A stretch of DNA of 61,081 bases from Candidatus Woesearchaeota archaeon (GTDB lineage: Archaea > Nanobdellota > Nanobdellia > Woesearchaeales > GW2011-AR9). The stretch is taken from contig JAGVZN010000010.1 of assembly GCA_018302605.1 (NCBI GenBank), forward strand, positions 3,932 to 65,012, in the 5' to 3' direction. This document shows, piece by piece, positions 33,515 to 42,610 of the stretch (position 1 is its first letter; every line of letters begins with the position of its first letter). Below the pieces are notes generated by a model, which did no database searches, was not told the DNA's origin, and saw only the letters and a list, made by a program, of their open reading frames with translations. A program made the position numbers and the translations under genes.

Positions 33515-35173
33515 TTATTTCTCTTTTCCTTTCACTATCTCAAATAACATCTCTAAATCTAATTCAAACCCGACAGCAGGCATCAATAACCCCCAGGATG
33601 CGAGGACAGATGGAGCAAATTCTCCGATTAGCCCCAATTCCTGATTCCGGCAGCAAATCATCCCGATCCGCCCGCGGATAAAACTAGGGTGCTCCATTTC
33701 TTTCACCGCATATTCCAGCCCCAGTGCGGAGAACAAAGCATCCAAGATCTGCCTGATCTCGGTGAAATCAACTTTTTCATGACAAAGCATGACTGCCAGA
33801 TGCTCCTTTTCTTCAATACCTGTTTCCGTTTTCTTGTTTGCCACAAATGTTCGGCCGATCTCGAAGAGATTTTGGGGGTATTGGTGATGCTGATTATCGG
33901 TCAGGACACGAAGAAGGTTTGGGATAATCCAATTGCGCAGATGATTATGCTCGCCGAGAGCGTTTTTCAGCGGCAGAGTCTTGTTTTCTCCAATCTGCAT
34001 TTTTTCGACAAGGTCTTCTTTGGTGGAAAGATGGTAATTCTTAGTTTCCAGCAGGCGTAGTCCAACTAAGACCTCGCGGATTTTCCTCGCAAAGACTTCA
34101 AAAGGATCCTCCTCGCCAATTGTGGCAACATTGGGAATTGTTTCTTTGAAATTTTCATAGCCGTAGGCAATGGCAATATCTTCCGCGAGATCGACTTGGT
34201 GGAGGATATCGGCGCGATAAGCGGGGATGAGTACGGAACCATTTTCCCAACCGTATCCCATGCGTTCAAAGAGGACGGCAATTTCTGTATCTTTTAATAA
34301 TAATCCCAATAATCTGTTAATATAAGAAAGGTCAACCAGCATTTTCTTCGGCTGGAGTTTTGGGGTAATGACCATCTTATCGCTGTAGACAACTTCGACA
34401 CTGTAGATCTCTCCTCCCATATCAGCTAGTGCCGTCGTAATCATATTAAGGGCGACTTCGACATTGCGCAGGTCTGTTCCCGTACATTCCACAAAGACAT
34501 TTTTAGTCTTTTCATCAACTTTTCCAGTATCATCTGAATTAGTAAAAGGGAGCATACACATGACCTTATTTTTAGCATCAATAAAGAAAGGATATTCTTT
34601 CCAACCTTCGGTAAGATGCTTGTAGGCTTTTCCTTTGGGATGCAATTCTGGAACGGCGGCAGCACAGACTTCCGTTTCAAAGCCGAGAGGCTTAAATTTT
34701 ATGTTTTTGGGATCGTGAGCGATATAATTGATCGGGAAAGAAATATTCTCCAGAGGATAAATCCCGTACGCTGATTTCTTTCTGTTTCTTCCGTGGGTCG
34801 TAGCCAATTTCTCTTGGATCTGCATGATCTGTCGAATGCGTTCGTCATCAAGGGTAAGATTCTTGACAATGGCGCAGGCAGTATAAGGACGCATCGTTAC
34901 GGAGGAATCGACAATCACCTTACAGCCGCTTTCTTTGACGTGGTATTTTTGGAGACCTGTCTTGATCCCGATAAACGAAGAGAAAGCGCGAGCAAAGCCT
35001 TGCTCTGAGAGCATATCCGGCCGATTAGGAAAGATTTCCACCGTAATCTCATTATTTTCGATCTTTTCCAAATCGGTACCAAGCATGCTGATGCGATCTT
35101 TGAGCTCTTCCAGAGGGAGAATCTTTCCGACGAGTTGTTCAAAGACTTGTTTATTAATTGTTATCGTGGGCAT
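33515..35173 (-). CDS. pheT: Phenylalanyl-tRNA synthetase beta subunit
   Basis: 552 residues, archaeal/eukaryotic-type beta chain. B1 domain at the start, B3/B4 in the middle (EVCAAAVPELHPKGKAYKHLTEGWKEYPFFIDAKNKVMCMLPFTNSDDTGKV), B5 DNA-binding-like domain, and a C-terminal catalytic-like module lacking class II motifs. It pairs with PheS to form the (alpha-beta)2 enzyme. Downstream of pheS with a 32-base gap, same operon. Confidence 0.96.
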   Translation of the reverse strand: MPTITINKQVFEQLVGKILPLEELKDRISMLGTDLEKIENNEITVEIFPNRPDMLSEQGFARAFSSFIGIKTGLQKYHVKESGCKVIVDSSVTMRPYTACAIVKNLTLDDERIRQIMQIQEKLATTHGRNRKKSAYGIYPLENISFPINYIAHDPKNIKFKPLGFETEVCAAAVPELHPKGKAYKHLTEGWKEYPFFIDAKNKVMCMLPFTNSDDTGKVDEKTKNVFVECTGTDLRNVEVALNMITTALADMGGEIYSVEVVYSDKMVITPKLQPKKMLVDLSYINRLLGLLLKDTEIAVLFERMGYGWENGSVLIPAYRADILHQVDLAEDIAIAYGYENFKETIPNVATIGEEDPFEVFARKIREVLVGLRLLETKNYHLSTKEDLVEKMQIGENKTLPLKNALGEHNHLRNWIIPNLLRVLTDNQHHQYPQNLFEIGRTFVANKKTETGIEEKEHLAVMLCHEKVDFTEIRQILDALFSALGLEYAVKEMEHPSFIRGRIGMICCRNQELGLIGEFAPSVLASWGLLMPAVGFELDLEMLFEIVKGKEK

Positions 35174-35205
35174 GTGCTTGTTTATTGATAGTTATGGCGG
35201 GCATG

Positions 35206-36723
35206 TTAACGCAGCCAGAGTTTCATTTCGCGTAATTGTTTAATATCGTTCTTATAAAGATCGCGGATGTCGGTGATTTTCCAATATTCTCCGATGATCC
35301 TTCCCATCCCCTGTCCCCAGGCCAGAACGGGACAGTCAAAACCAAGGAGCGGCTTGACCACCTCTGGCCGGAAGATTCCTGCTCCTCCTAACTCGATCCA
35401 TTGTTTCTTGATTGGATGAAATACGTCAACTTCCAGGCTTGGTTCGGTGTAGGGAAAATGAGCAGGCCGCATCCGAACGGCAGAGTAGCCCATCTTTTTG
35501 TAGAATTGAGTGAGGTAGCCTTTGAGGTGTTTCAGATTAGCATGAGGATCAACGACAATCCCTTCCACTTGGTAGAATTCAAAGAGATGCTTCCAATCTA
35601 ATGCTTCGTTGCGGAAGACGCGCCCGACGGCAAAGAATTTTGCGGGGAGATCTTCTTTCTTGAGCCGTGACAAGGTCTGAGCGGAGAGAACAGTTGTGTG
35701 GGTGCGGAGGAGAAGCTGTTTTGTTTCTTCTTCGGAGAAAGCATATCTCCAGCCAGCGCTTCCCGTATCTCCCCCATTCTCATGTACTTCTTTAACTTTT
35801 TTCCAAAGCGGCGGAAGTTTCGCTTTTCCTTCTACATAGAAAGTATCCTGCATCTCACGGGCAGGATGATCCTGCGGAACGAAGAGCGCATCCAAGTCCC
35901 AGAAAGCAGATTGAACGTAGTTGCCCGTCATCTCCTTAAAGCCAAGGTCAAGCCAAATCTGTTTGATATATTCCAATGCTTCGTTGTCAAAGTGTTTTTT
36001 TCCCTGAAAAATTTTAGGGACGTTAATTTCAACATCATAGGAGCGGAAAGTCTTTTCTTTCCAGCTGCCCATCCGGAGCATGCCCGGAGTGAGACGATTG
36101 ACTACCTCCGCGCTGAGGTCTTCTTTGAGCAGTTCGTGGCCGCGCGGGCTAAGAGTGACGGTTATTTTCTTTTCGTCACGGACGGAGATCAGTTCTTTTC
36201 TTTTTCTTAGTTCTTCTACGATGGTCCTATCTTTTGCTTCTTCGTATTCTTTGGGAAAAACGTGGAGGAGGAAATATTCTTCGGGCCATTCCAGATTACG
36301 AATCTTTTTTCCTTCTTCCGTGATTTTGACAGAAAGCCCTTCCTGTTGAGAGATCTCTACGGCGTTTTTTCTCTTCAGAAGACCAACACAGGCCGTCGCT
36401 TCTTCACGGCTAAGCTTGGCTTTTTTGGTAATGACATTGAGGCCTTTAAATGACTCATCTAATGCTTTAAGGAAGCGTTTTTCGGGCAACCCCTCTTTTT
36501 TGTATGTTTGTCCGTTCTTCTCTAGATGGATACTCTTTCTTTTCTCACTTTGAATTTTAATAATCTCTTTGTTTTCGAGCCATTGCAACGCGCGCATGAC
36601 TTCTACTTCAGTTAATTTGGCGTTCTTGGCGATGCTGCTTAATTCTAAGTGCTGTTGGAGAACGGGAAGAACTTGCCTTTCCAATGGGTGCAGTTTGGCT
36701 ACAATATTCTTGATATCGTCCAT
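35206..36723 (-). CDS. pheS: Phenylalanyl-tRNA synthetase alpha subunit
   Basis: 505 residues, archaeal type with N-terminal winged-helix domains for tRNA binding, then the class II catalytic core: motif 2 FAVGRVFRNEALDWKHLFEFYQVEG and motif 3 GFDCPVLAWGQGMGRIIGEYW, with the phenylalanine pocket around FPYTEPSLEVDVFHP. Leaderless: TTTTATAAATT about 26 bases upstream of the ATG. Confidence 0.97.
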   Translation of the reverse strand: MDDIKNIVAKLHPLERQVLPVLQQHLELSSIAKNAKLTEVEVMRALQWLENKEIIKIQSEKRKSIHLEKNGQTYKKEGLPEKRFLKALDESFKGLNVITKKAKLSREEATACVGLLKRKNAVEISQQEGLSVKITEEGKKIRNLEWPEEYFLLHVFPKEYEEAKDRTIVEELRKRKELISVRDEKKITVTLSPRGHELLKEDLSAEVVNRLTPGMLRMGSWKEKTFRSYDVEINVPKIFQGKKHFDNEALEYIKQIWLDLGFKEMTGNYVQSAFWDLDALFVPQDHPAREMQDTFYVEGKAKLPPLWKKVKEVHENGGDTGSAGWRYAFSEEETKQLLLRTHTTVLSAQTLSRLKKEDLPAKFFAVGRVFRNEALDWKHLFEFYQVEGIVVDPHANLKHLKGYLTQFYKKMGYSAVRMRPAHFPYTEPSLEVDVFHPIKKQWIELGGAGIFRPEVVKPLLGFDCPVLAWGQGMGRIIGEYWKITDIRDLYKNDIKQLREMKLWLR

Positions 36724-36767
36724 TTTGGGGAATAATGGGGATTAATTTATAAAATTATAGTTGATAG

Positions 36768-36833
36768 GTATGTATTCAGTTAAGTCTGTGCTGGCTGGGT
36801 CAAGATTGGTCTGCCTATGTATGTATTAAGTCT
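36768..36833 (-). repeat. R2 partial copy (one arm, reversed)
   Basis: Read on the minus strand the middle gives ATCTTGACC and then CAGCCAGCACAGACTTAAC and TGAATACATAC, the right arm of R2. A second end-like GTATGTATTAAGTCT follows on the plus strand. It looks like a rearranged or decayed R2. It lies between the TrmB-like regulator and the pheS promoter. Confidence 0.7.
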
Positions 36834-36887
36834 CTCTTTCAAAAATGAATTAAGAATAAAAAGAACCGAAAAATAAAAAGAAGAATC

Positions 36888-37682
36888 CTACTTCAATGTC
36901 CAGAAATGATTGAACATCTGGTCCATCGAACTGGTGAAGTAGGGTGTCTTGACCCAGATTCCCAAATCGTAGGAAGGATGCACTTCTTTGTCGTCAATGG
37001 TCATGAAAACGATATCTTTCCCATCGACAGTGATGAACCGGGAAGTCACCTTGCTGTTATGCTTTACTTCGGCAAAGTTCTTGACCCCCTCATAAGCTTC
37101 CTTGTTTTCTTTGGTCAGCGGCGCAGCGATGCGAATCTTGACACCACGGCGTTTTGCTTTTTCAAAAGAGCTTTTCAGACCTTCCACTTTGCGCATGAAG
37201 CCGCTGTCTGTGGTCATAATATTGACATTCTCTTTGGCGTTCTTGATCAGGAGATCGAGATGGTTGTAGACATTATTCCGTCCACGCAGGCTGCCGCTCA
37301 TCTCGGAAGGGTCAACAAGGTTGATCCCCTGGGTATGTAATGTTTCCAATTCTTCCAGAAGCGGCGAATTTTTGACGGTATCCAGCCGCTTGACTTTTTC
37401 CTGCGCTTCCACATGCATATTTTTTTTCACGCGGTCAACGACTTCACTTGGCGGGATGGCGATGTACTTGATCGGCTTTCCTAATTTCATGACGACAAAT
37501 CCCTTTTTCTCCAGCGATTCCAGGACATCGTAGCTCCGAGAACGGGGTACGTCAGCAATGTCAGATAGTTCTCCGGCGGTAGAAACACCTCTTGACAACA
37601 AAGCAGCCCACAGCTTCACTTCATATAAATTTAAATCAAAATGGCGTCGTAATTTACTCAACATTTCCTCTTTTACAATCAT
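36888..37682 (-). CDS. TrmB-family transcriptional regulator
   Basis: 264 residues. N-terminal winged helix (LNLYEVKLWAALLSRGVSTAGELSDIADVPRSRSYDVLESLEKKGFVV) is the TrmB DNA-binding domain; a short coiled coil and a phospholipase-D-like C-terminal domain follow, as in TrmBL-type regulators that sense small molecules. The start with MIVKEEMLSK is chosen because GGAGGGG lies six bases upstream. A symmetrical site just upstream (37698-37713) suggests self-regulation. Confidence 0.9.
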   Translation of the reverse strand: MIVKEEMLSKLRRHFDLNLYEVKLWAALLSRGVSTAGELSDIADVPRSRSYDVLESLEKKGFVVMKLGKPIKYIAIPPSEVVDRVKKNMHVEAQEKVKRLDTVKNSPLLEELETLHTQGINLVDPSEMSGSLRGRNNVYNHLDLLIKNAKENVNIMTTDSGFMRKVEGLKSSFEKAKRRGVKIRIAAPLTKENKEAYEGVKNFAEVKHNSKVTSRFITVDGKDIVFMTIDDKEVHPSYDLGIWVKTPYFTSSMDQMFNHFWTLK

Positions 37683-37697
37683 ATAAACCCCTCCTTT

Positions 37698-37713
37698 TTT
37701 CACAGATGTGAAA
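37698..37713. promoter_or_regulatory. Inverted repeat, probable operator of the TrmB-like gene
   Basis: TTTCACAGATGTGAAA is a perfect 7-base inverted repeat around GA. It lies about 6-20 bases upstream of the ribosome binding site of the regulator, downstream of TATA-like stretches, so a protein bound there would block transcription or initiation. Binding by the TrmB-like protein itself is inferred from position. Confidence 0.5.
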
Positions 37714-37865
37714 TTGTCCCAAAAACTGTTTATTCTTCCGTCGATAAAGTTTTCGTTACTTGTCTATTACTAATATTAACTACTATTAAAAGGTTGTGGT
37801 TTTTGAAAATAATGGTCGTTGTATTTTCTTATCAAGATATATTTTTGGATGATGAGCGGACGATG

Positions 37866-38918
37866 CTATCGCATTTTATATCGCAGCAATGCTGCAATTC
37901 CCCCCAACCCGTCGATTCTTTTCCCGCTGTCATGCTCGGAAGTGATCAGGTGGATCTTCCCTTGCAGGGCATCTATTTTTTTCATCAATTCATCCAGTTC
38001 GCGATACTTCTTCTGCTCACGATATTGCTTAATTGTTTTGTCGGTGACAACCAAATCACTGATCGCACCCGCAAAAGCTGCTTTCTGAACTTCTTCCCAG
38101 CCATAAACTGCCAAATTTTCCTTGCTGATCTCCTGAAGCACTTGTTCCACTAATAACTGTTCTTCCCTGATCCGGCTTTGTTTGAGCACGTCTTTGAGTT
38201 CTGGCCTCTTGATCACTTCGTCCAACGCGCTTTCGCTGACATCAGAACAGGTGGCAAGAACGGTCTTGGTTTTCAATTCTTTGGCGACGATCTTACGAAG
38301 AACATCTTCTTTATAAAATGCCGGTGAAGCAAGAATGATCCGTTCCGGATTATAGCGATCGTTATAGGCCTCTATGGTTTTGATGATCTCCTCATAAAAA
38401 TCTTTTTTGATCTCCTGAAGTTTCGCTTTTTTAGGCACTTCTCCTTGGATCCTGCCCAGAATCTCGTAGCCAAATTTTTTGGTCAAAGCGAATAATGCTT
38501 CTTCGCGGTCAAAGACGCAGAGTAAATAAGCGTATTTTATCTTTCCGGCTTCTTCTAACTTTTGTTTGTGGTGGGTCAGCCATTGTTCTTTGGTGATCGT
38601 GCCTTCACTGTCTAGCTCAAAAGAGATAGTTTGGTAACTGCCACGGGGGATGTCTTCCGGTCCTTCCTTGATCGTTCCATTGATGCGCAGGGCATGGCCA
38701 GCGGAACTGAACTCAATGGTTTCTGCTTCAATCGTGACTTTGAATGTTTTTTTCGCAACTTTTGCGTTTTCACCATCACCGATCTTGACTTTTCGGGTGG
38801 TGATTCCCGTGATCTGATCTCCCGTCTCAATGATCTGGCTGAGATACCAAAAGTCGTCGGGATCGTTGACCCTGAACCGCACTATTCCTTTTTTAAAATC
38901 AAGCTGAAGCGTTTGCAT
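37866..38918 (-). CDS. pelA: Pelota (ribosome rescue factor)
   Basis: 350 residues. An aRF1 paralogue that enters the A site of stalled ribosomes and, with ABCE1, splits them. N-terminal domain with GIVRFRVNDPDDFWYLSQIIETGDQITGITTRKV, central domain RIILASPAFYKEDVLRKIVAKELK, C-terminal L30e-like domain VYGWEEVQKAAFAGAISDLVVTDK. No GGQ motif, as expected for pelota. Leaderless with a TATA box near 38938-38949. Confidence 0.96.
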   Translation of the reverse strand: MQTLQLDFKKGIVRFRVNDPDDFWYLSQIIETGDQITGITTRKVKIGDGENAKVAKKTFKVTIEAETIEFSSAGHALRINGTIKEGPEDIPRGSYQTISFELDSEGTITKEQWLTHHKQKLEEAGKIKYAYLLCVFDREEALFALTKKFGYEILGRIQGEVPKKAKLQEIKKDFYEEIIKTIEAYNDRYNPERIILASPAFYKEDVLRKIVAKELKTKTVLATCSDVSESALDEVIKRPELKDVLKQSRIREEQLLVEQVLQEISKENLAVYGWEEVQKAAFAGAISDLVVTDKTIKQYREQKKYRELDELMKKIDALQGKIHLITSEHDSGKRIDGLGGIAALLRYKMR

Positions 38919-39005
38919 AAAATGCCCGAAGCAGATGTTCTATAAATAACTTTATATATTTCCAGTGTTTTGTGTGGATTGATGATTCAAAGAGGGTTAG
39001 GCTTG

Positions 39006-40193
39006 ATGGATGACAAAAGAGCTCAAGCAGCGGGAGGCGCAGCCGTGTTTGTGGCGATCATCGCCGCTTTGCTGATCGTGTTCATCATTCTCGTCAACCC
39101 GCAAGAAAGGGCTGAACTTCTGGGTGAACCAACAGCCCCATCTTCGGTAAGCAGCATTACTCCCTCGGGATCGTTGGTCAAATCTTTATTGAAAGCGACT
39201 CCCGGAAGAATTGATTATTTTGCACAATCAGAAATAAACCATCCTTTGCCCATCGTGACAGTCCAGACCCGGACGGAAACAAAGGTCCTCGCTGAGAAAA
39301 ATGTTGCGTATGCGAAAAACGCTCTCTTTTCCGACCGCGAGGATTCGCTCTCTTTTTCCATTCCCGATTTGATCAATACGGGCAGCGTCGTTATTGGTTT
39401 CCAGCTCAAGGAGTTGAGCGGGACGTTGAAAGTATCGTTGAATGGGGAAGAAATCCTGCGGGCCGGTGAAAGTGAAAAAATAAAGCCCGTCGTCGTTCCC
39501 AGGAATCTGCTCAAAGAAGATAATGTTATGGCTATTAGCGTTTCGTCGCCGGGCGCAGCTTTCTGGCGGACGCACGCCGTCCAGCTGGAAAATCTGCAAG
39601 TGGTCGCCGATGTAACCAGCCTAGAAGGACAGTCGTCGAAGAATGTATTTATCATCTCTGAGGTGGAAAAGAAGAATATAGAGAAATTTGTCTTGAAAGT
39701 TCGACCGCAGTGTGTATTGGCTTTAGTGGGGAAATTGTCTATCGTGATGAATAGCAAAGAAGTCTATGCCGGTCTTCCAGACTGTGATCTAGGTCTGCTG
39801 TCATTGGAATTATCCCTCGAGAATGTCTATCAGGGTGAAAACGAAATTATTTTTTCCACTGAAAAGGGTTCATATCTCTTAAGTCATATCAATTTGATCT
39901 CCACACTCCGCTCTCTGGAATTTCCCACCTATTATTTTGAATTATCCGAAGAGGATTATCAGAAAGTGATCAAGAATAACCTGAAAGCGCGCCTGGCGTT
40001 GAGTTTTGTGGATGTCGTAGCGGTTAAGGAAGCGGATCTTTATTTTAATGGCCATCGTCTCCCTTTTGATACCAAAGATGTGGTCTTCACGGTCGATGTC
40101 AATGACTTCGTGGTGCAGGGAAGCAATGCGCTGAAGATCAGCCCGCGCAAGACGCTGGAAGTGCGTGAGTTGAGATTAGATTTGGTGAAGTGA
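39006..40193 (+). CDS. Membrane-anchored extracellular beta-rich protein
   Basis: 395 residues. The N-terminus DDKRAQAAGGAAVFVAIIAALLIVFIILV is a single helix preceded by a short charged stretch, similar in layout to class III (type IV pilin-like) signals, though this is uncertain. The remainder is beta-strand-rich with two similar halves (VSLNGEEILRAGESEKIKPVVVPRNLLKEDN; LYFNGHRLPFDTKDVVFTVDVNDFVVQGSN). Family unknown. GAGGG lies nine bases before this ATG; an upstream ATG at 38982 fits a leaderless start from TTTATATA (38951-38958). Confidence 0.78.
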   Translation: MDDKRAQAAGGAAVFVAIIAALLIVFIILVNPQERAELLGEPTAPSSVSSITPSGSLVKSLLKATPGRIDYFAQSEINHPLPIVTVQTRTETKVLAEKNVAYAKNALFSDREDSLSFSIPDLINTGSVVIGFQLKELSGTLKVSLNGEEILRAGESEKIKPVVVPRNLLKEDNVMAISVSSPGAAFWRTHAVQLENLQVVADVTSLEGQSSKNVFIISEVEKKNIEKFVLKVRPQCVLALVGKLSIVMNSKEVYAGLPDCDLGLLSLELSLENVYQGENEIIFSTEKGSYLLSHINLISTLRSLEFPTYYFELSEEDYQKVIKNNLKARLALSFVDVVAVKEADLYFNGHRLPFDTKDVVFTVDVNDFVVQGSNALKISPRKTLEVRELRLDLVK

Positions 40194-40232
40194 ACTTTTG
40201 TTTTTCTCCGTTTCGCAACTTCACTCGTTGTA

Positions 40233-40384
40233 GGCTCTGTCAAAAAAGTCAGCCGCCTGGCCAAGAGGTTGCCTGAGAACTGCAATCTCCCCAAGTTATT
40301 GGTGCTTCTTGGCTGTAATCTAAGCAGCTGGAGAAGCATGAAGGCAACGGCCAGGCTGACTTTTTTGAGATTTTCTACAGAGCC
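40233..40384. mobile_element. R5 MITE-like element, copy B
   Basis: GGCTCTGT/ACAGAGCC ends, then AAAAAAGTCAGCC/GGCTGACTTTTTT and CTGGCC/GGCCAG stems. The left end matches 15308 at most positions. No clear direct repeat flanks it, possibly because R2 copy B begins six bases to its right. No coding frame. Confidence 0.75.
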
Positions 40385-40390
40385 CACATC

Positions 40391-40566
40391 GTACGTATTA
40401 AGTCTATGCTTGGACAAGTCGGCCTGCCTCGTCTCGTCCAGAAGCAGAGAGCAGTTGAACTGAAGAGTTATTCTCAGAGATCGGCGAGACTCTGAATTTC
40501 TTGTTCAAAGCCACCGCTCGGCAGGCCATCTTGACCTAGCCCGCACAGACATAACTTAATGCGTAC
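40391..40566. repeat. R2 hairpin element, copy B
   Basis: GTACGTATTAAGTCTATGC on the left and GCACAGACATAACTTAATGC plus GTAC on the right. It keeps GGCCTGCC/GGCAGGCC and the right-arm ATCTTGACC; inner stems differ from copy A by several paired changes (TTCTC region). With R5 copy B it fills the gap 40194-40580; a TATA box (TTTTTATAG near 40578) for the next gene follows. Confidence 0.85.
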
Positions 40567-40624
40567 CACTCGTCGCAAGATTTTTATAGGCTCCTAACTT
40601 ACATCTGATTACAAAGAGGTAGAT

Positions 40625-42610
40625 GTGGCAGCTGGAAAAGATGATCCCGGAACTGAACAAGATGTTTCTGCTACAAAAGACGAGGCTTCAGCTACAAAGG
40701 ATGAGGCCTCGGCAGTAAGAAGATTAGGTTCTTCGTTTAGGAGCTGGGCGACTACGTACGACAGAGAAAGTGAACTCTCCCAAGCCCGAGCTTTAAAATC
40801 TGGTGCGCAGAGTGTCGGCCGTGGCGCGGGAAAAGCAGTTGGCGCGGTTGGCGGAGCGGTAGGAGGAAGTGCCGCTGCCGTTGGCGGGACGATGCTGGCC
40901 GGCGCGAAGAGTTCTGCGGTAATGCTCGTCGTCCTGGGAGCCATCGCGTATTCTCTTCGCCTGCTTCAGTTCAATCCAGCAGTCCTCTTAGCTTTTTCCA
41001 TCGCATTGTTTTTTATTTCAGGTTATGCTGTTGCGGCTAAGTTAGAACGTGAACGGTTGGCTGTGTTGCTGCCGATGATTCTCTTTTTGGTCTGGTATTG
41101 GGCTTTGGATGCAACACTGGAGCCGACGCAATTAGTCTGGTTCCTGGCCATCGCCGCAGCTGTCTTTGCTCTTGTCGGCCTGCTGACCAAAGGAGCAGCT
41201 CTTCCCGCTGAGGCAATCGGCTTTCTCCCAGTCCTTATTTTGTTCTTAGATGTGGGATTATTACCATTCATGATCCAGAAATTAGATTTGACGATTGGCC
41301 CGGTGCTGGAAGTGTTATTATTCCTCCCCTGGTGGTTGATGACCGGCTTGTTATTATTGCCGGCGCAGCCGACAGAAAGCAAAGGGCTGAATAGTGTTCT
41401 GGGATTATTGAAGATTGTTTCTTTCATCGTGTTGGTGTTAGCACTGGTCCTTCCGGGAATTCCTGACGTTGGTTATGAAACGGTTAAATCAGAACTGCCC
41501 ACGTTTCAGGAATTACAGCAAGCGCAGACAGACGTGCTGGGAAAACTTCCCGCGGGTGAGCATCCTTTCATTGCTAATATGATGTGTCTGCTCGGCGGTG
41601 ATTTTACCGATATCAACGGCTGTGTCTTAGGGCGGCAGCGGCGTTCGCAGCTGACCGCATTATGTCAGAAGAAAGAGGAAGTGAAACAGAAAGTCGTCGG
41701 GCTGAATGACTGCATTGTTGAAGAACAGAAGAAAATTACGGAAAGTGCGCAGACAGCCGGGGCTGTCGATAAGAATATCCACCCCACATTGGCTCGTCTG
41801 GAAATTCCACAAGCGCCTTTGCAATATGCGGCTCGTCCGACGTATTCGGCTACTTTACTGGTGGAGAATCCACGGTTAGAGGAACTGGACTTTCTGCTCA
41901 ACTGCACTTTCCGCAAAGGCAGCGAGGTCATCGCGGGAGAAGTGTCTGCCCAAGGAGATACGGGGCGGGAAGTGCCCCTGCTGGTGAAAACTGAAGCCGC
42001 CCAGATTCCGCTGACTTGTTCACCGGTTCAGGATCTGATCGAGAAAGAAAAAACGTCATATACAATGGCCATCCAGGCAACAATCCGCAAGATGAAGACG
42101 GAATCATCTCTGGAACGGGCATTTCTGGGGCAAGTGGGCAGCGCGGAAGAGCAGAGAATTGCAACTCAAGAATTGATTCGGGATCGGTTCTCTTCTGCGC
42201 AGAAAGTGTCTTCCAAAGCGCCGGCTGAATTTGCGCGGATCAATTTTGGCGTGGGCAGCCCAGAACAGAATCCGATCATCACTTCGACGGACATTCCCCG
42301 CTTTGTCGCTTCCGTGGAGAATGTTGCCGGCGGCAAGATTTTAGCGATCAACTCTTTTTCCTATTCATTGGCGGAGCGCGGCTTTACGGTGCGCAGCGGC
42401 CAGCAGGATTGTTTATCTGGCAAAGAGCTTGTTCTTCCTGATGATGTTCCCCATTCGTTCGGATTAAGCACCTGTTTCCTTAATCTGCCGGGAGATCTCA
42501 GTAATTTTCAGGGGAAACCAAAAGTAGAGACCTTCTTTGCGACGTTAGTCTATGATTATAGCATTACGCGTGAAGCGACAGTGCAGGTGCAGGTGATTGA
42601 TCTCGGATGA
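40625..42610 (+). CDS. Large membrane protein with extracellular Cys domain
   Basis: 661 residues. The cytoplasmic N-terminus has a duplicated ATKDEAS unit and a Gly/Ala-rich stretch. About eight membrane helices occupy residues 95-285, then a ~370-residue external part with cysteine pairs (MMCLLGG, NGCVLG, ALCQKK, LNDCIVEE) and a beta-rich end (YSATLLVENPRLEELDFLLNCTF; LVYDYSITREATVQVQV) like the lipoprotein family at 10659, 11618 and 42607. Starts at GTG after GAGGTA. It overlaps the next gene by ATGA. Confidence 0.82.
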   Translation: MAAGKDDPGTEQDVSATKDEASATKDEASAVRRLGSSFRSWATTYDRESELSQARALKSGAQSVGRGAGKAVGAVGGAVGGSAAAVGGTMLAGAKSSAVMLVVLGAIAYSLRLLQFNPAVLLAFSIALFFISGYAVAAKLERERLAVLLPMILFLVWYWALDATLEPTQLVWFLAIAAAVFALVGLLTKGAALPAEAIGFLPVLILFLDVGLLPFMIQKLDLTIGPVLEVLLFLPWWLMTGLLLLPAQPTESKGLNSVLGLLKIVSFIVLVLALVLPGIPDVGYETVKSELPTFQELQQAQTDVLGKLPAGEHPFIANMMCLLGGDFTDINGCVLGRQRRSQLTALCQKKEEVKQKVVGLNDCIVEEQKKITESAQTAGAVDKNIHPTLARLEIPQAPLQYAARPTYSATLLVENPRLEELDFLLNCTFRKGSEVIAGEVSAQGDTGREVPLLVKTEAAQIPLTCSPVQDLIEKEKTSYTMAIQATIRKMKTESSLERAFLGQVGSAEEQRIATQELIRDRFSSAQKVSSKAPAEFARINFGVGSPEQNPIITSTDIPRFVASVENVAGGKILAINSFSYSLAERGFTVRSGQQDCLSGKELVLPDDVPHSFGLSTCFLNLPGDLSNFQGKPKVETFFATLVYDYSITREATVQVQVIDLG

